Of a stretch of DNA of 64,000 nt, positions 43,823-52,103 are shown in pieces. Every line of letters begins with the position of its first letter. Within the stretch, counting starts at the first letter, position 1. The notes beneath the pieces are model-generated. The model ran no database searches and was not told where the DNA came from. It worked only from the letters and a program-made list of their open reading frames with translations. The stretch is from PALSA-612 sp963742925 (GTDB lineage Bacteria; Actinomycetota; Thermoleophilia; Gaiellales; Gaiellaceae), in assembly GCA_963742925.1 (NCBI GenBank), contig CAVUNV010000008.1, positions 248,001 through 312,000 on the forward strand. Reading direction: 5' to 3'. Both the position numbers and the translations under genes were made by a program.

Positions 43823-44433
43823 GCCCCGAGCGCCTCGATGACCTCGCCCGAGCTGGTCACCGTCGAGACATTCTGGAGCGCGTAGTTGATCGAGGCGTTG
43901 TGCCAGTCGGCGTTCATCGTCGAGCAGCAGTCCTCGGGGACGACCATGTTGTAGCCCTTGTCCGCGCCGGTGCGGGACGTGTGCTCGATCGACATGTTCG
44001 TCCAGGCGCCGGTGACGATGACGGTGTCGATGCCGAGGCCCACGAGCAGCTGCTCGAGCTTCGTGCCCTCCCAGGCGCTCATCCGCATCTTCTCGACGAC
44101 GTAGTCGCCCGGCTTGGGCTCGAGGCCGTCCGCCGGCGCGGCTCCCCACGAGCCGCGCACCATCGCGCCCGCCTCCTTGAGCCCCTGGAAGAGCGGCGCG
44201 TTCAGCTTCAGGCCCGGCGCGCCCTCCTCGACGATGTAGTGGACGTGGATCACGGGCACGCCCTTGGCGCGGCACGCATCCGCCAGCTTCTGGGCGTTGG
44301 CGACCACGTTCTGCTCCTTGGCGTGCCCGGGCGATCCCGACTCGGCGAACGCGCCGCCCTCGATGATCACGTCGTTCTGCATGTCCTGGACGATCAGCGC
44401 GGTGCGCTTCGGATCGAGCGTGAAATCAGCCAT
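43819..44433 (-). CDS. Isochorismatase-like hydrolase with Ser at the nucleophile site
   Basis: A 204-residue isochorismatase-fold protein: TALIVQDMQNDVIIEGGAF (catalytic Asp), MRMSAWEGTKLEQLLVGLGI (Lys/Ser region) and VIVTGAWTNMSIEHTSR. In cysteine hydrolases of this fold that last motif carries Cys where this one has Ser, so a nicotinamidase-type thioester mechanism is unlikely; isochorismatase-type enzymes also lack the Cys. It is coupled to the dehydrogenase (GTGA) and follows an SMP-30 protein. The substrate is unknown. Confidence 0.85.
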   Translation of the reverse strand: MADFTLDPKRTALIVQDMQNDVIIEGGAFAESGSPGHAKEQNVVANAQKLADACRAKGVPVIHVHYIVEEGAPGLKLNAPLFQGLKEAGAMVRGSWGAAPADGLEPKPGDYVVEKMRMSAWEGTKLEQLLVGLGIDTVIVTGAWTNMSIEHTSRTGADKGYNMVVPEDCCSTMNADWHNASINYALQNVSTVTSSGEVIEALGA

Positions 44434-44441
44434 CTGTCCTC

Positions 44442-45350
44442 CTACGTCATGAAGGGTTCTCTGCGGCCTGCGACCTTGGTCTCGAACCGGTACAGCGAGG
44501 TCGACGCCGGCACGAACATCCACTTCCAGTCGGGGCCGCCCCAGTGGATGTTGCCGACGCTCTCGGGAATCTCGACGACGCCGAGATGCTCGCCGCCGGA
44601 CGAGAACACCCAGACGCCGTCCGGCCCTGTGACCCAGATCGACCCGCGCTCGTCGCACTTCATCCCGTCGACGAGACCACCCTTGGCGAGATCGCCGTCG
44701 CCGATCCCCTCGGCGAACATCCGGCCGTTCCCGATCGTCCCGTCGGAGGCGACGTCGAAGACGCGGATATTCGCCTTCGGTGTGTCGTTGATGTAGAGCA
44801 GCGACTCGTCGGGCGAGAAGCAGAGCCCGTTCGGCTCGCCGAAGTCGCCCACCAGCAGCTCCGGGTCGCCGCCGCCGGGAGCGAGCCGGTAGACGCCCTG
44901 GAAGTCGAGGTCCTGGTCGCGCTCGATGCCGAAGCCCGGCCAGCGCCCGTAGGTCGGGTCGGTGAAGTAGATCGCGCCGCTCGAGTGGACGACGATGTCG
45001 TTCGGGCTGTTCAGCTCCTTGCCCTGGTAGTGCGTGGCCAGCGTCTCGCGGGTGCCGTCCGGCCGCTCGCGGACGACGGAGCTCGTCGTGTGCTCGCAGA
45101 CGAGCAGGTTCAGGTCGGCGTCGTAGGTCAGCCCGTTGCACTTGTTGCTCGGGTTCATGACCTCCTCGACGCCGCTGCCCGGCGTCCACTTGCGCCGGAT
45201 GTCGGCCGGCATGTCGCTGAACAGGAGGTACTCGTCGCGAGGGTGCCAGACCGGGCCCTCGGTGAACGTGAAGCCCGTGCCGAGCTGCTCGACCTCCACG
45301 TTCTCGTCGACCAGCTGGGTGAGCTTGTCGGATCTGACGTCTACGGGCAC
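44442..45350 (-). CDS. SMP-30/gluconolactonase-like lactonase
   Basis: A 302-residue six-blade propeller. Metal ligands of the SMP-30 family are visible: Glu in FTFTEGPVWHP, Asn in ELNSPNDIVVHSSGAIYFTD and Asp in GGLVDGMKCDERG. YGRWPGFGIERDQDLDFQGV and FSPDESLLYINDT are typical. It opens a lactone with a divalent metal. GTG start at 45350. First gene of the operon with the isochorismatase-like protein and the alcohol dehydrogenase, so a sugar- or aromatic-lactone path is plausible. Confidence 0.9.
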   Translation of the reverse strand: MPVDVRSDKLTQLVDENVEVEQLGTGFTFTEGPVWHPRDEYLLFSDMPADIRRKWTPGSGVEEVMNPSNKCNGLTYDADLNLLVCEHTTSSVVRERPDGTRETLATHYQGKELNSPNDIVVHSSGAIYFTDPTYGRWPGFGIERDQDLDFQGVYRLAPGGGDPELLVGDFGEPNGLCFSPDESLLYINDTPKANIRVFDVASDGTIGNGRMFAEGIGDGDLAKGGLVDGMKCDERGSIWVTGPDGVWVFSSGGEHLGVVEIPESVGNIHWGGPDWKWMFVPASTSLYRFETKVAGRREPFMT

Positions 45351-45475
45351 GTCTCGCTCCTTTTCTCGATGCCGAAAGCGGCTCGAACCTAACAGACCCG
45401 CGCGAACAGGTGCAGGACCTCTGCGGCCCGCAGCCGCGTAGTCGTGGGATCAGCCACTTCGTCAGGAGGCGAGAG

Positions 45476-46474
45476 ATGAAGCGTCCGAATCCCTGCGTCA
45501 CGTTGCTGTGCGTCGCCGTGGCGGCAGCCGTCCTCGGAGCAGCCGGCGCCCGCGCCGACGGCCTCCCTGTGCTCGGCGTGGATGTCGGCAGCACCGGCGT
45601 GGCCTCGAGCTCGGGCGACGCCCGTTACGTCACCATCCCGGCCGGGCACAACACCATCCTCGAGCGCGTGAGCCCGCGCGGCGGCCAGGTGCTCGACTGG
45701 GTTCTCCTGCACGGGACGTTCACGATTCCGGCGGTTGCATACGACGCATCGGCAGGAGGGTTGTCGCACGACGGCAAGACGCTCGTCCTGATCGAGCCGC
45801 GGGTCAGCTTCCCACGCGCCCGGACGGCGCTGATGGTCGTCGACACGAGGCAGCAACTCCTCCACCCGCGCACGGTGATCGACCTGAAAGGCGACTTCAG
45901 CTTCGACGCCGTCTCGCCGCAGGGCTCACTGCTCTACCTGATCCAGTACGTCGATCCGACCGATCCGACCAGGTACCTGGTCCGCGCCTACGACCTGCGC
46001 GCCGACGGTCTGGTGCCCAAGCCCGTCGCCGACCCACGCGAGCGGAGCGACAAGATGCGCGGAAACCCGCTCACCCGCGCGACCAGCCCGGACGGCCGCT
46101 GGGCGTACACGCTCTACGACGGCGCCGGCGGTACGCCGTTCGTCCATGCCCTCGACACGAGCACGCGCACGGCACGCTGCATCGACCTGCCGTCGCTGCC
46201 CCGGACGAGCCTCTGGCAGCTGCACCTGCGTCTCGACCGGGCCGGGCGGACGCTCACGCTGGCGAAAGGTCGGGACGCCGTCCTCGCCGTCGACACGGCC
46301 AGCTTCGCGACGAGCGTGCCCGCAGAGCCCACCGCCGGATTCCCGTGGACGCTCGTCGTGCTCGCGATCCTCGGATCGCTCGTGGCGTTGGCGGCGCTCG
46401 CGATCGTCGTCCGCAGGCGCGGCGCTGCGCTCAGTCGTCTTCGTCCGGATCGAAGTCCAGTGCGAGCGAGTTGA
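45476..46474 (+). CDS. Membrane-anchored beta-propeller-like hypothetical protein
   Basis: A 332-residue protein behind a good ribosome site (CAGGAGG). It has an N-terminal signal (PCVTLLCVAVAAAVLGAAGARA), a body with repeated strands such as LSHDGKTLVLIEPR and ATSPDGRWAYTLYDG, and a C-terminal membrane span (WTLVVLAILGSLVALAALAI) followed by an Arg-rich tail. So the propeller faces outward and is tethered at the C-terminus. Its last 44 bp overlap the end of the convergent MsrB gene. No enzymatic motif is seen. Confidence 0.75.
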   Translation: MKRPNPCVTLLCVAVAAAVLGAAGARADGLPVLGVDVGSTGVASSSGDARYVTIPAGHNTILERVSPRGGQVLDWVLLHGTFTIPAVAYDASAGGLSHDGKTLVLIEPRVSFPRARTALMVVDTRQQLLHPRTVIDLKGDFSFDAVSPQGSLLYLIQYVDPTDPTRYLVRAYDLRADGLVPKPVADPRERSDKMRGNPLTRATSPDGRWAYTLYDGAGGTPFVHALDTSTRTARCIDLPSLPRTSLWQLHLRLDRAGRTLTLAKGRDAVLAVDTASFATSVPAEPTAGFPWTLVVLAILGSLVALAALAIVVRRRGAALSRLRPDRSPVRAS

Positions 46475-46835
46475 TGCAGTAGCGCAGGCCGGTCGGCTTC
46501 GGGCCGTCCGGGAACACGTGGCCGAGGTGCGAGTCGCAGGCCGCGCAGCGCACCTCGGTGCGACGCATGCCGTGGGAGCTGTCGTCCTCGAGCTCGACCG
46601 CCTCCTCGCCGAGGGGCGCGAAGAAGCTCGGCCACCCCGAGCCCGACTCGAACTTCGTGTCGGAGCGGAACAGCTCCGCACCACAGGCGCCGCAGCGGTA
46701 GATCCCGTCCTCGTGATTGACGAGCAGCTCGCCTGACCACGGCGCCTCGGTCGCGCCGCAGCGCAGCACCTGGTACCGGTCGGGCTCGAGCTCGGCCTGC
46801 CACTCGGCGTCGGTCCTGGTCACCTTCTCCGTCAT
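46431..46835 (-). CDS. msrB: Peptide-methionine (R)-S-oxide reductase MsrB
   Basis: A 134-residue MsrB. Zinc-binding Cys pairs lie in YRCGACGAELFRSDTKF and VRCAACDSHLGHVFPDG; the catalytic Cys is in RYCINSLALDF, with GSGWPSFFAP and HSxLGH-type residues. It repairs methionine-R-sulfoxide in proteins, using thioredoxin. No signal peptide, so cytoplasmic. It follows the XdhC-like gene by about 45 bp on the same strand but is probably independent. Confidence 0.95.
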   Translation of the reverse strand: MTEKVTRTDAEWQAELEPDRYQVLRCGATEAPWSGELLVNHEDGIYRCGACGAELFRSDTKFESGSGWPSFFAPLGEEAVELEDDSSHGMRRTEVRCAACDSHLGHVFPDGPKPTGLRYCINSLALDFDPDEDD

Positions 46836-46880
46836 GTCACCTTCCTCGGTCGTGTACGACCGTAGTCCGGCTCGGGCTCG

Positions 46881-47633
46881 TCACGTTACGTCCACGTGGA
46901 TGCGCTGCTTCGAGTGCTGCAGCTTCCCGCCTTCGCGGCCGTTCCGGACGGCGACGATCTCCGACAGCATGGAGAGCGCGGTCTCCGGCTGCGACTCGGC
47001 GCCGAGGTCGAGCCCGCACGGCCCCGAGATGCGCTCGAGCGCCGCCTCGTCCACGCCGGCCTCGAGCAACCGCTCGCGGCGGCGCTCCTGGTTGCGCCGC
47101 GAGCCGAGCGCGCCGACGTAGAACGCCTCGGTCGCGAGCGCCGCCTCGAGCGCCGGCAGGTCGAACTTGTCGTCGTGCGTGAGGACGACGATCGCCGTCG
47201 CATGATCGGGCGCCACCTGCGCGAGTGCCTCCGCAGGCCAGGCGACGATCAGCTCGTTCGCGCTCGGGATCCGCTCGCGCGTCGCGAACTTCGGCCGCGC
47301 GTCTGCCACGATCGCCTGCCAGCCGAGCTGACGCGCCAGCTTCGCGAGCGCCTCGGCCGTGTCGACGGCGCCGTAGACGAACAGTCGCGGCGGCGGCGCG
47401 TACACCTCGGCGAACACCTTCGCGCCCGCCGTCTCGATGACCTGGTTCTTGTGCCCGCGGATCAGCTCGTCCGCCTGCGCCGCCAGGTCCTCCGGCAGCG
47501 GATCGCCGAGCCGCTCGCCGCCCTCGATCACGAGCATGTGCGCGCCGAGCGGCTCGCCCTCGATGACCGTGAACAGGACGGCGCGCTCGTCGCGCTCGAG
47601 AACCTCGTGGATCCGGTCGAGAACGGCGCTCAT
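46881..47633 (-). CDS. XdhC/CoxI-like molybdenum hydroxylase maturation protein
   Basis: A 250-residue protein. The N-terminal part (VLFTVIEGEPLGAHMLVIEG) is a short XdhC/CoxI domain, and the rest is the Rossmann-like XdhC_C domain (PRLFVYGAVDTAEALAKLAR, FYVGALGSRRNQERRRERLL, ISGPCGLDLGAESQPETALS). XdhC proteins bind the molybdenum cofactor, help its sulfuration and insert it into the apo-hydroxylase. It follows the smaller XdhC domain protein, MoxR ATPase and CoxE genes, and would serve the two molybdenum hydroxylases of this window. Confidence 0.88.
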   Translation of the reverse strand: MSAVLDRIHEVLERDERAVLFTVIEGEPLGAHMLVIEGGERLGDPLPEDLAAQADELIRGHKNQVIETAGAKVFAEVYAPPPRLFVYGAVDTAEALAKLARQLGWQAIVADARPKFATRERIPSANELIVAWPAEALAQVAPDHATAIVVLTHDDKFDLPALEAALATEAFYVGALGSRRNQERRRERLLEAGVDEAALERISGPCGLDLGAESQPETALSMLSEIVAVRNGREGGKLQHSKQRIHVDVT

Positions 47634-47782
47634 CGATCGGTTTCCTGAGCCGCCGCTGGCGGTGCGGGGCCGGAGGTCACAGTGTTACCAACACGGGGCC
47701 GGAGCGCACCGTGCCGGCAGCGGGGCAGGCGGCGGCGGACCCGGCTTCGCCGGGCGGTAGCCGCTGCCGGTCAGGGAAGCGA

Positions 47783-48097
47783 TCATTCGTCCAGCTTCTC
47801 GACGAAGACGTCGATCTCGCCGCCGCAGGGCAGGCCGACCGCCCATCCCTCCTCGTCCGAGATGCCGTAGGAGATGAGCTGCGGCTCGCCCGTCTCGAGC
47901 ACCTTGCGGGCGCACTCGTAGACGTCGGACTCCACGCAGCCGCCCGAGACCGAGCCGGCCAGCTCACCCGCGTCCGAGACGGCGAGCTTCGATCCGACCG
48001 GACGCGGCGCCGACTTGCGCGTCGCCACCACCGTCGCGATCGCCACCTGCTTTCCCTCCGACCGCCAGCGCTCGACGTCGTCCAGGATCTCCTTCAC
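47783..48097 (-). CDS. XdhC/CoxI N-terminal domain protein (CoxF-like)
   Basis: A 104-residue single-domain protein: EILDDVERWRSEGKQVAIAT, RKSAPRPVGSKLAVSDAG and GSVSGGCVESDVYECARKVL, the family signature Gly-Gly-Cys-Val-Glu. It lacks the Rossmann part found in its neighbour, so the two probably act together in cofactor handling. GTG at 48097 overlaps the CoxE stop (GTGA). Confidence 0.85.
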   Translation of the reverse strand: MKEILDDVERWRSEGKQVAIATVVATRKSAPRPVGSKLAVSDAGELAGSVSGGCVESDVYECARKVLETGEPQLISYGISDEEGWAVGLPCGGEIDVFVEKLDE

Positions 48098-49218
48098 GCT
48101 GCGTGCCTCCTTTCGATGCCGCTCAGGATCTCGGCGAGCTCTTCGAGGCTCGCCAGGTTGTGCCCTGCAAGAAAACGATCGATCGACGGCAAAGCTGCCC
48201 GCATCCCCGCGGCGAGCGGCTGGTAGTCGGGATGCCCCTTGAGCGGGTTGACCCAGACGACCGCGTAGGCCTGGCGCGCCAGCCGGGCCATCTCGGTGCC
48301 GACCAGCGACGCGTCCTCGCGCTCCCAGCCGTCCGAGACGATCAGCACCACCGCGCCGCGCGTCAGCGCCCGGCGGCCCCACTCGTCGTTGAACGTCTTC
48401 AGCGACGCGCCGATCCGGGTGCCGCCGGACCAGTCGACGACCCGGCTCGCCGCGTCGGCGAGGGCGCGTTCCGGGTCGCGGCCGCGGAGGTCGGAAGTGA
48501 GCCGGGTCAGGCGCGTGCCGAAGGCGAACGCCTCGACGCCGCGGCCCGAGCCGACCAGCGCGTGCAGGAAGAGCACGAGCGCACGGGAGTACGCCTCCAT
48601 CGACCCCGACACGTCGCAGATCACGACCAGCTTGCGGGCGACGCGAATCCGGTCGCGGACGGCCCGCTCCACGGGGTCGCCGCCGGTGGCGAGCGAGGCG
48701 CGGACGAGCCGGCGCATGTCGAGCTGGCGACCCTGGCTGTTGCGGCGCAGCCGCCGCGAGCGCCGGCGCGGGCGTGAGGCGGCGAGCTCGGCCATCAGCT
48801 TCGAGACGAGCGCGAACTCGTCGGAGGAGAGCGTGGCGAAGTCCTTGTCGCGCAGGAGCTCGTCGGGGCTGTAGCCGAGCGCCTTCTCGTCTCCGTCACC
48901 GCTGGGCTCGTCCGGGCGGTTCTGCTCCCCGGCGCTCCGCCGGACGAGCCGCACGGTCTCGCCCTCCGCCTCGCGACGGAGCGGCGCGGTCGGGGCCCGT
49001 AGGAACCAGGCGCGGAAGGCGCGGTCGAAAGCGTCGAGGTCATCGCGCCTGGCGACGAGCGTCTGCCGCAGCGTCCAGTACACGTCGTCCTGGCGGGTCA
49101 GGTCGACGCTGTCGAGCCCGGTCAGCGCGTCGCCGAGCCGGCCCGGACCGACCTCGAGCCCCGCCTCCCGGAGCACGCGGCCGAACGTGACGACGTGCCG
49201 CACAACCGCGTCGGCCAT
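48094..49218 (-). CDS. coxE: VWA-domain protein CoxE-like
   Basis: A 374-residue protein of the CoxE/VWA_CoxE family: an N-terminal helical part, a charged middle (SRPRRRSRRLRRNSQGRQLD), then a VWA domain with MIDAS motif VVICDVSGSMEAYSRALVLF, FGTRLTRLTSDLRG and VSDGWEREDASLVG. With the MoxR ATPase next door it forms the CoxDE pair needed to mature the metal site of CO dehydrogenase-type hydroxylases; in other hydroxylases the pair is thought to act on the molybdenum centre. It begins a few bases after the ATPase gene. Confidence 0.88.
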   Translation of the reverse strand: MADAVVRHVVTFGRVLREAGLEVGPGRLGDALTGLDSVDLTRQDDVYWTLRQTLVARRDDLDAFDRAFRAWFLRAPTAPLRREAEGETVRLVRRSAGEQNRPDEPSGDGDEKALGYSPDELLRDKDFATLSSDEFALVSKLMAELAASRPRRRSRRLRRNSQGRQLDMRRLVRASLATGGDPVERAVRDRIRVARKLVVICDVSGSMEAYSRALVLFLHALVGSGRGVEAFAFGTRLTRLTSDLRGRDPERALADAASRVVDWSGGTRIGASLKTFNDEWGRRALTRGAVVLIVSDGWEREDASLVGTEMARLARQAYAVVWVNPLKGHPDYQPLAAGMRAALPSIDRFLAGHNLASLEELAEILSGIERRHAA

Positions 49219-49228
49219 GCCCGCCTAC

Positions 49229-50107
49229 CTACCTCGCGGCCCGCGCCTCGTCGACGAGCTCCTGGAGCGCGACGTCGCGAACGGCGAGCAGGTCCTCGTG
49301 GTACTTGAGCACCGAGCCGAGCGTCTGCTCGACCACCTCGGCGTCGAGCTCCTGCCGCCCGAGCGCCGTCAGCGCCCGGGCCCAGTCGATCGTCTCGGCC
49401 ACCCCGGGCGGCTTGGCCAGGTCGAGGCGCCGCAACCCGCGCACGAAGGCGGCCGCCTGAGCTGCGAGCCGCTCCGGCACGCCGGGGACGCGGACCTTGA
49501 CGATGTCGATCTCGCGCTCGAGCGACGGATGCCCGATCCAGTGGTACAGGCAGCGGCGTTTCAGCGCGTCGTGGAGCTCGCGGGTCCGGTTCGAGGTGAG
49601 GACGACGGCCGGCTTGTGCGCGGCGGCGCTGATCGTCCCGATCTCCGGGATCGTGATCTGGAAGTCCGACAGCACCTCGAGCAGGAAGGCCTCGAACTCC
49701 TCGTCGGCGCGGTCGATCTCGTCGATCAGCAGCACGACCTGCTCCGGGCTCTCGACCGCCTCGAGCAGGGGCCGGCGGATCAGGAACTCCGGCCCGAACA
49801 GCTCCTCCTCGGTGACCGTGCCCTCCTGCGCGGCGCGGATGTGCAGGAGCTGGCGCGAGTAGTTCCATTCGTAGACGGCGTGCGCCACGTCGAGGCCCTC
49901 GTAGCACTGCAGCCGGATCAGGCGTGCGCCGAGGACACGGGCGAGCGCCTTCGCCGCCTCGGTCTTCCCGACGCCGGCCTCGCCTTCGAGCAGCACGGGC
50001 TTCTCGAGCCGGAGCGAGAGGAAGAGGGCGGTTGCGAGCCCGCGATCGGGCAGATAGTCGGCGCCCGCGAGCGCGGATTCCAGCTCGTCGATCGTCGAGA
50101 CCGGCAC
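49229..50107 (-). CDS. coxD: MoxR-family AAA+ ATPase CoxD-like
   Basis: A 292-residue AAA+ ATPase. Walker A is VLLEGEAGVGKTEAAKAL, Walker B VVLLIDEIDRADEEFEAFLL, sensor 1 AVVLTSNRTRELHDALKRRC. This is the MoxR/CoxD subclass that works with VWA partners as a metal-cofactor chaperone. GTG at 50107 heads the minus-strand maturation operon coxD-coxE-coxF-xdhC. It is divergent from the protease gene at 50300. Confidence 0.88.
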   Translation of the reverse strand: MPVSTIDELESALAGADYLPDRGLATALFLSLRLEKPVLLEGEAGVGKTEAAKALARVLGARLIRLQCYEGLDVAHAVYEWNYSRQLLHIRAAQEGTVTEEELFGPEFLIRRPLLEAVESPEQVVLLIDEIDRADEEFEAFLLEVLSDFQITIPEIGTISAAAHKPAVVLTSNRTRELHDALKRRCLYHWIGHPSLEREIDIVKVRVPGVPERLAAQAAAFVRGLRRLDLAKPPGVAETIDWARALTALGRQELDAEVVEQTLGSVLKYHEDLLAVRDVALQELVDEARAAR

Positions 50108-50299
50108 GAATGCAGTGTAGGCCCTGGCGGCCGTGCACCCGTCAGGGGCGGCTGCGCGGTGGCCTCCCTCGAATGGGGGAATCGGTCCCTGTCCCCCTGA
50201 CGAGGGATGGCAGAGAGCCCGAAATGGACAAATGCTGAATCTAACGGCCAACGACGAACCAACCTCAGACCGATGACCCTCCGCGAGAAACGAGACCGA

Positions 50300-52077
50300 A
50301 TGACGCCGATGACGCTGCGCAGCCCTTGGCCACGCCGAGCTGCCTCCCTCGCCCTCCTCGCTGCGCTTTGCGTCGCGGGGCTGGCGACGTCAGCAGCGGG
50401 CGCCGGCTCGCCGCGTGCATCCGTCGCCTCCGGAAAGGCGGCGGCGTGATCGTCCGCGCGCGCCCCGGCCGCGAGGCGCAGGCCGAGGCGCTCGTCGAGA
50501 AGCTCGGCGGCACGGTTCGGCTCCGGCTGCGGATCGTCAACGGCTTCTCGGCCACCGCGCCGGCGAGTGCGCTCGCGACACTCCGGGCGAGCGGCGCGAT
50601 CCTCTCGGTGACCCCGAACAGCACGCTCGAGCCTCAGAGCTCGAGCTACAGCGCCTCCTACGACCCGGGCTCGGACGGCTATTCGATGAGCTCGGTCACC
50701 CAGCTGACGGGCGCCCGCGACTGGTGGAACGCCGGCTACACGGGCCAGGGCGTCGACGTCGCGCTGATCGACTCGGGCGTCGCGCCGGTGCAGGGACTGA
50801 ACGGTGACGGCAAGCTCGTCAACGGCCCCGATCTCTCGCTCGAGTCGCAGGCGCCGAACCTCCGCTACCTGGACACGTACGGGCACGGCACGTTCATGGC
50901 CGGCCTGATCGCGGGACGCGACGCCGCCCCCAGCAGCAGCGCGCCCGCCTCCACCTACCTGGGCATGGCCCCCGACGCACGGATCGTCTCGCTCAAGGTC
51001 GCGACCGCGGACGGGGGCACCGACGTCTCCCAGGTGATCGCAGCCATCGACTGGGTCGTGCAGCACCGGACGGACAACGGCCTGAACATCCGCGTGATCA
51101 ACCTCTCGTACGGCACGAACAGCCTTCAGGACTACCAGACGGACCCGCTCGCATACGCCGTCGAGCAGGTCTGGGAGAGAGGGATCGTCGTCGTGGCCCC
51201 GGCCGGCAACACGGGCTTTCAGAAGGGCAAGGGGGCACCGGGCCTGGCCGATCCCGCCTACGACCCGTACGTGATCGGCGTCGCGGCCTCGGACACGATG
51301 GGGACCGCCGACGTGAAGGACGACGTGGTCGCCTCGTACTCGGCCAGCTCCTCCTGCGGCGGCAAGTGCAAGAACCCCGACTTCACGGCTCCGGGGTCGC
51401 ACGTGCAGGGCCTGCGCGATCCCAACTCGTTCATCGATGCGAACCACCCCGAGGGCTTCCTGTCCAGCCGCGACTTCCGCGGCAGCGGCACCTCGGAGTC
51501 GACGGCGATCGCGACCGGAGCGATCGCGCTCGTCCTCCAGAAGTACCCGAGCCTCAGCCCTGACCAGGTCAAGCGGTTCTTCCAGCACTACGCGTACGAC
51601 ATGAAGCACGAAAAGGCCGGGGCCCAGGGCAAGGGCGAGATCCAGATGTCAGGGATGCTGGGCAAGACGCCGGAGAGCTATACGCAGAAGTTCAAGGACT
51701 CGAACGGCACCGGCTCGATCGAGAGCGCCCGTGGCCAGGATCACCTGACGCGCGACGGCGTCGTCCTGAGCGGCGAGATAGACATCTTCGGGAGCCCGAT
51801 CTCGACCTCGTCGCTCGCAAACGCGGAGGCTGCGGGCAACACCTGGTCGGGCGGCCAGTGGAACGGCAACACCTGGTCGGGGAACACCTGGTCGGGGATC
51901 ACCTGGTCGGGGACAACCTGGTCGGGCAACTCGTGGTCGGGGAACTCCTGGTCGGGGAGCACCTGGTCGGGGAGCACCTGGTCGGGGAGCACCTGGTCGC
52001 GGGAGCACTGGTCGGGCTCGTCCTGGTCCGGCGACTCGTGGACGGACGGTAGCTGGGCCGGAGCCTTCTGGGGCTAG
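50300..52077 (+). CDS. Secreted subtilisin-like (S8) protease with Trp-Ser-Gly repeat tail (frameshifted at the signal)
   Basis: About 593 residues after repair. The signal (SPWPRRAASLALLAALCVAG) lies in another frame from the rest; one base is missing in a GGC run near 50445. The catalytic domain has Asp in VDVALIDSGVAPVQGL, His in TYGHGTFMAGLIAG and Ser in GSGTSESTAIATGAIAL, with Asn in VVVAPAGNTGF. After about residue 510 comes an array of pentapeptides such as TWSGN and SWSGS, ending GAFWG. The active site is complete. Start ATG 50300 or 50309. The repeats are probably a surface-binding or secretion-related tail. Confidence 0.88.
51838..52074 (+). repeat. Array of Trp-Ser-Gly pentapeptide codons
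   Basis: About 14-16 units of the form x-(T/S)-W-S-G coded by near-identical 15-bp units (ACCTGGTCGGGG- with small changes). The unit period, not the base sequence alone, is kept, so selection acts on the protein. Confidence 0.85.
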
Positions 52078-52103
52078 GAGGGCCTCGGCTTCCGCCCCGG
52101 ACG

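Noticed and set aside
47655..47720. CGGGGCCGGAG direct repeats between the two XdhC-like genes
   Set aside because: Only two short GC-rich copies; too little to claim a regulatory or mobile element.
51838..52074. Regular 15-bp units that could look like a CRISPR or satellite array
   Set aside because: Units are in one coding frame of a protease and encode Trp-Ser-Gly pentapeptides, with no unique spacers.
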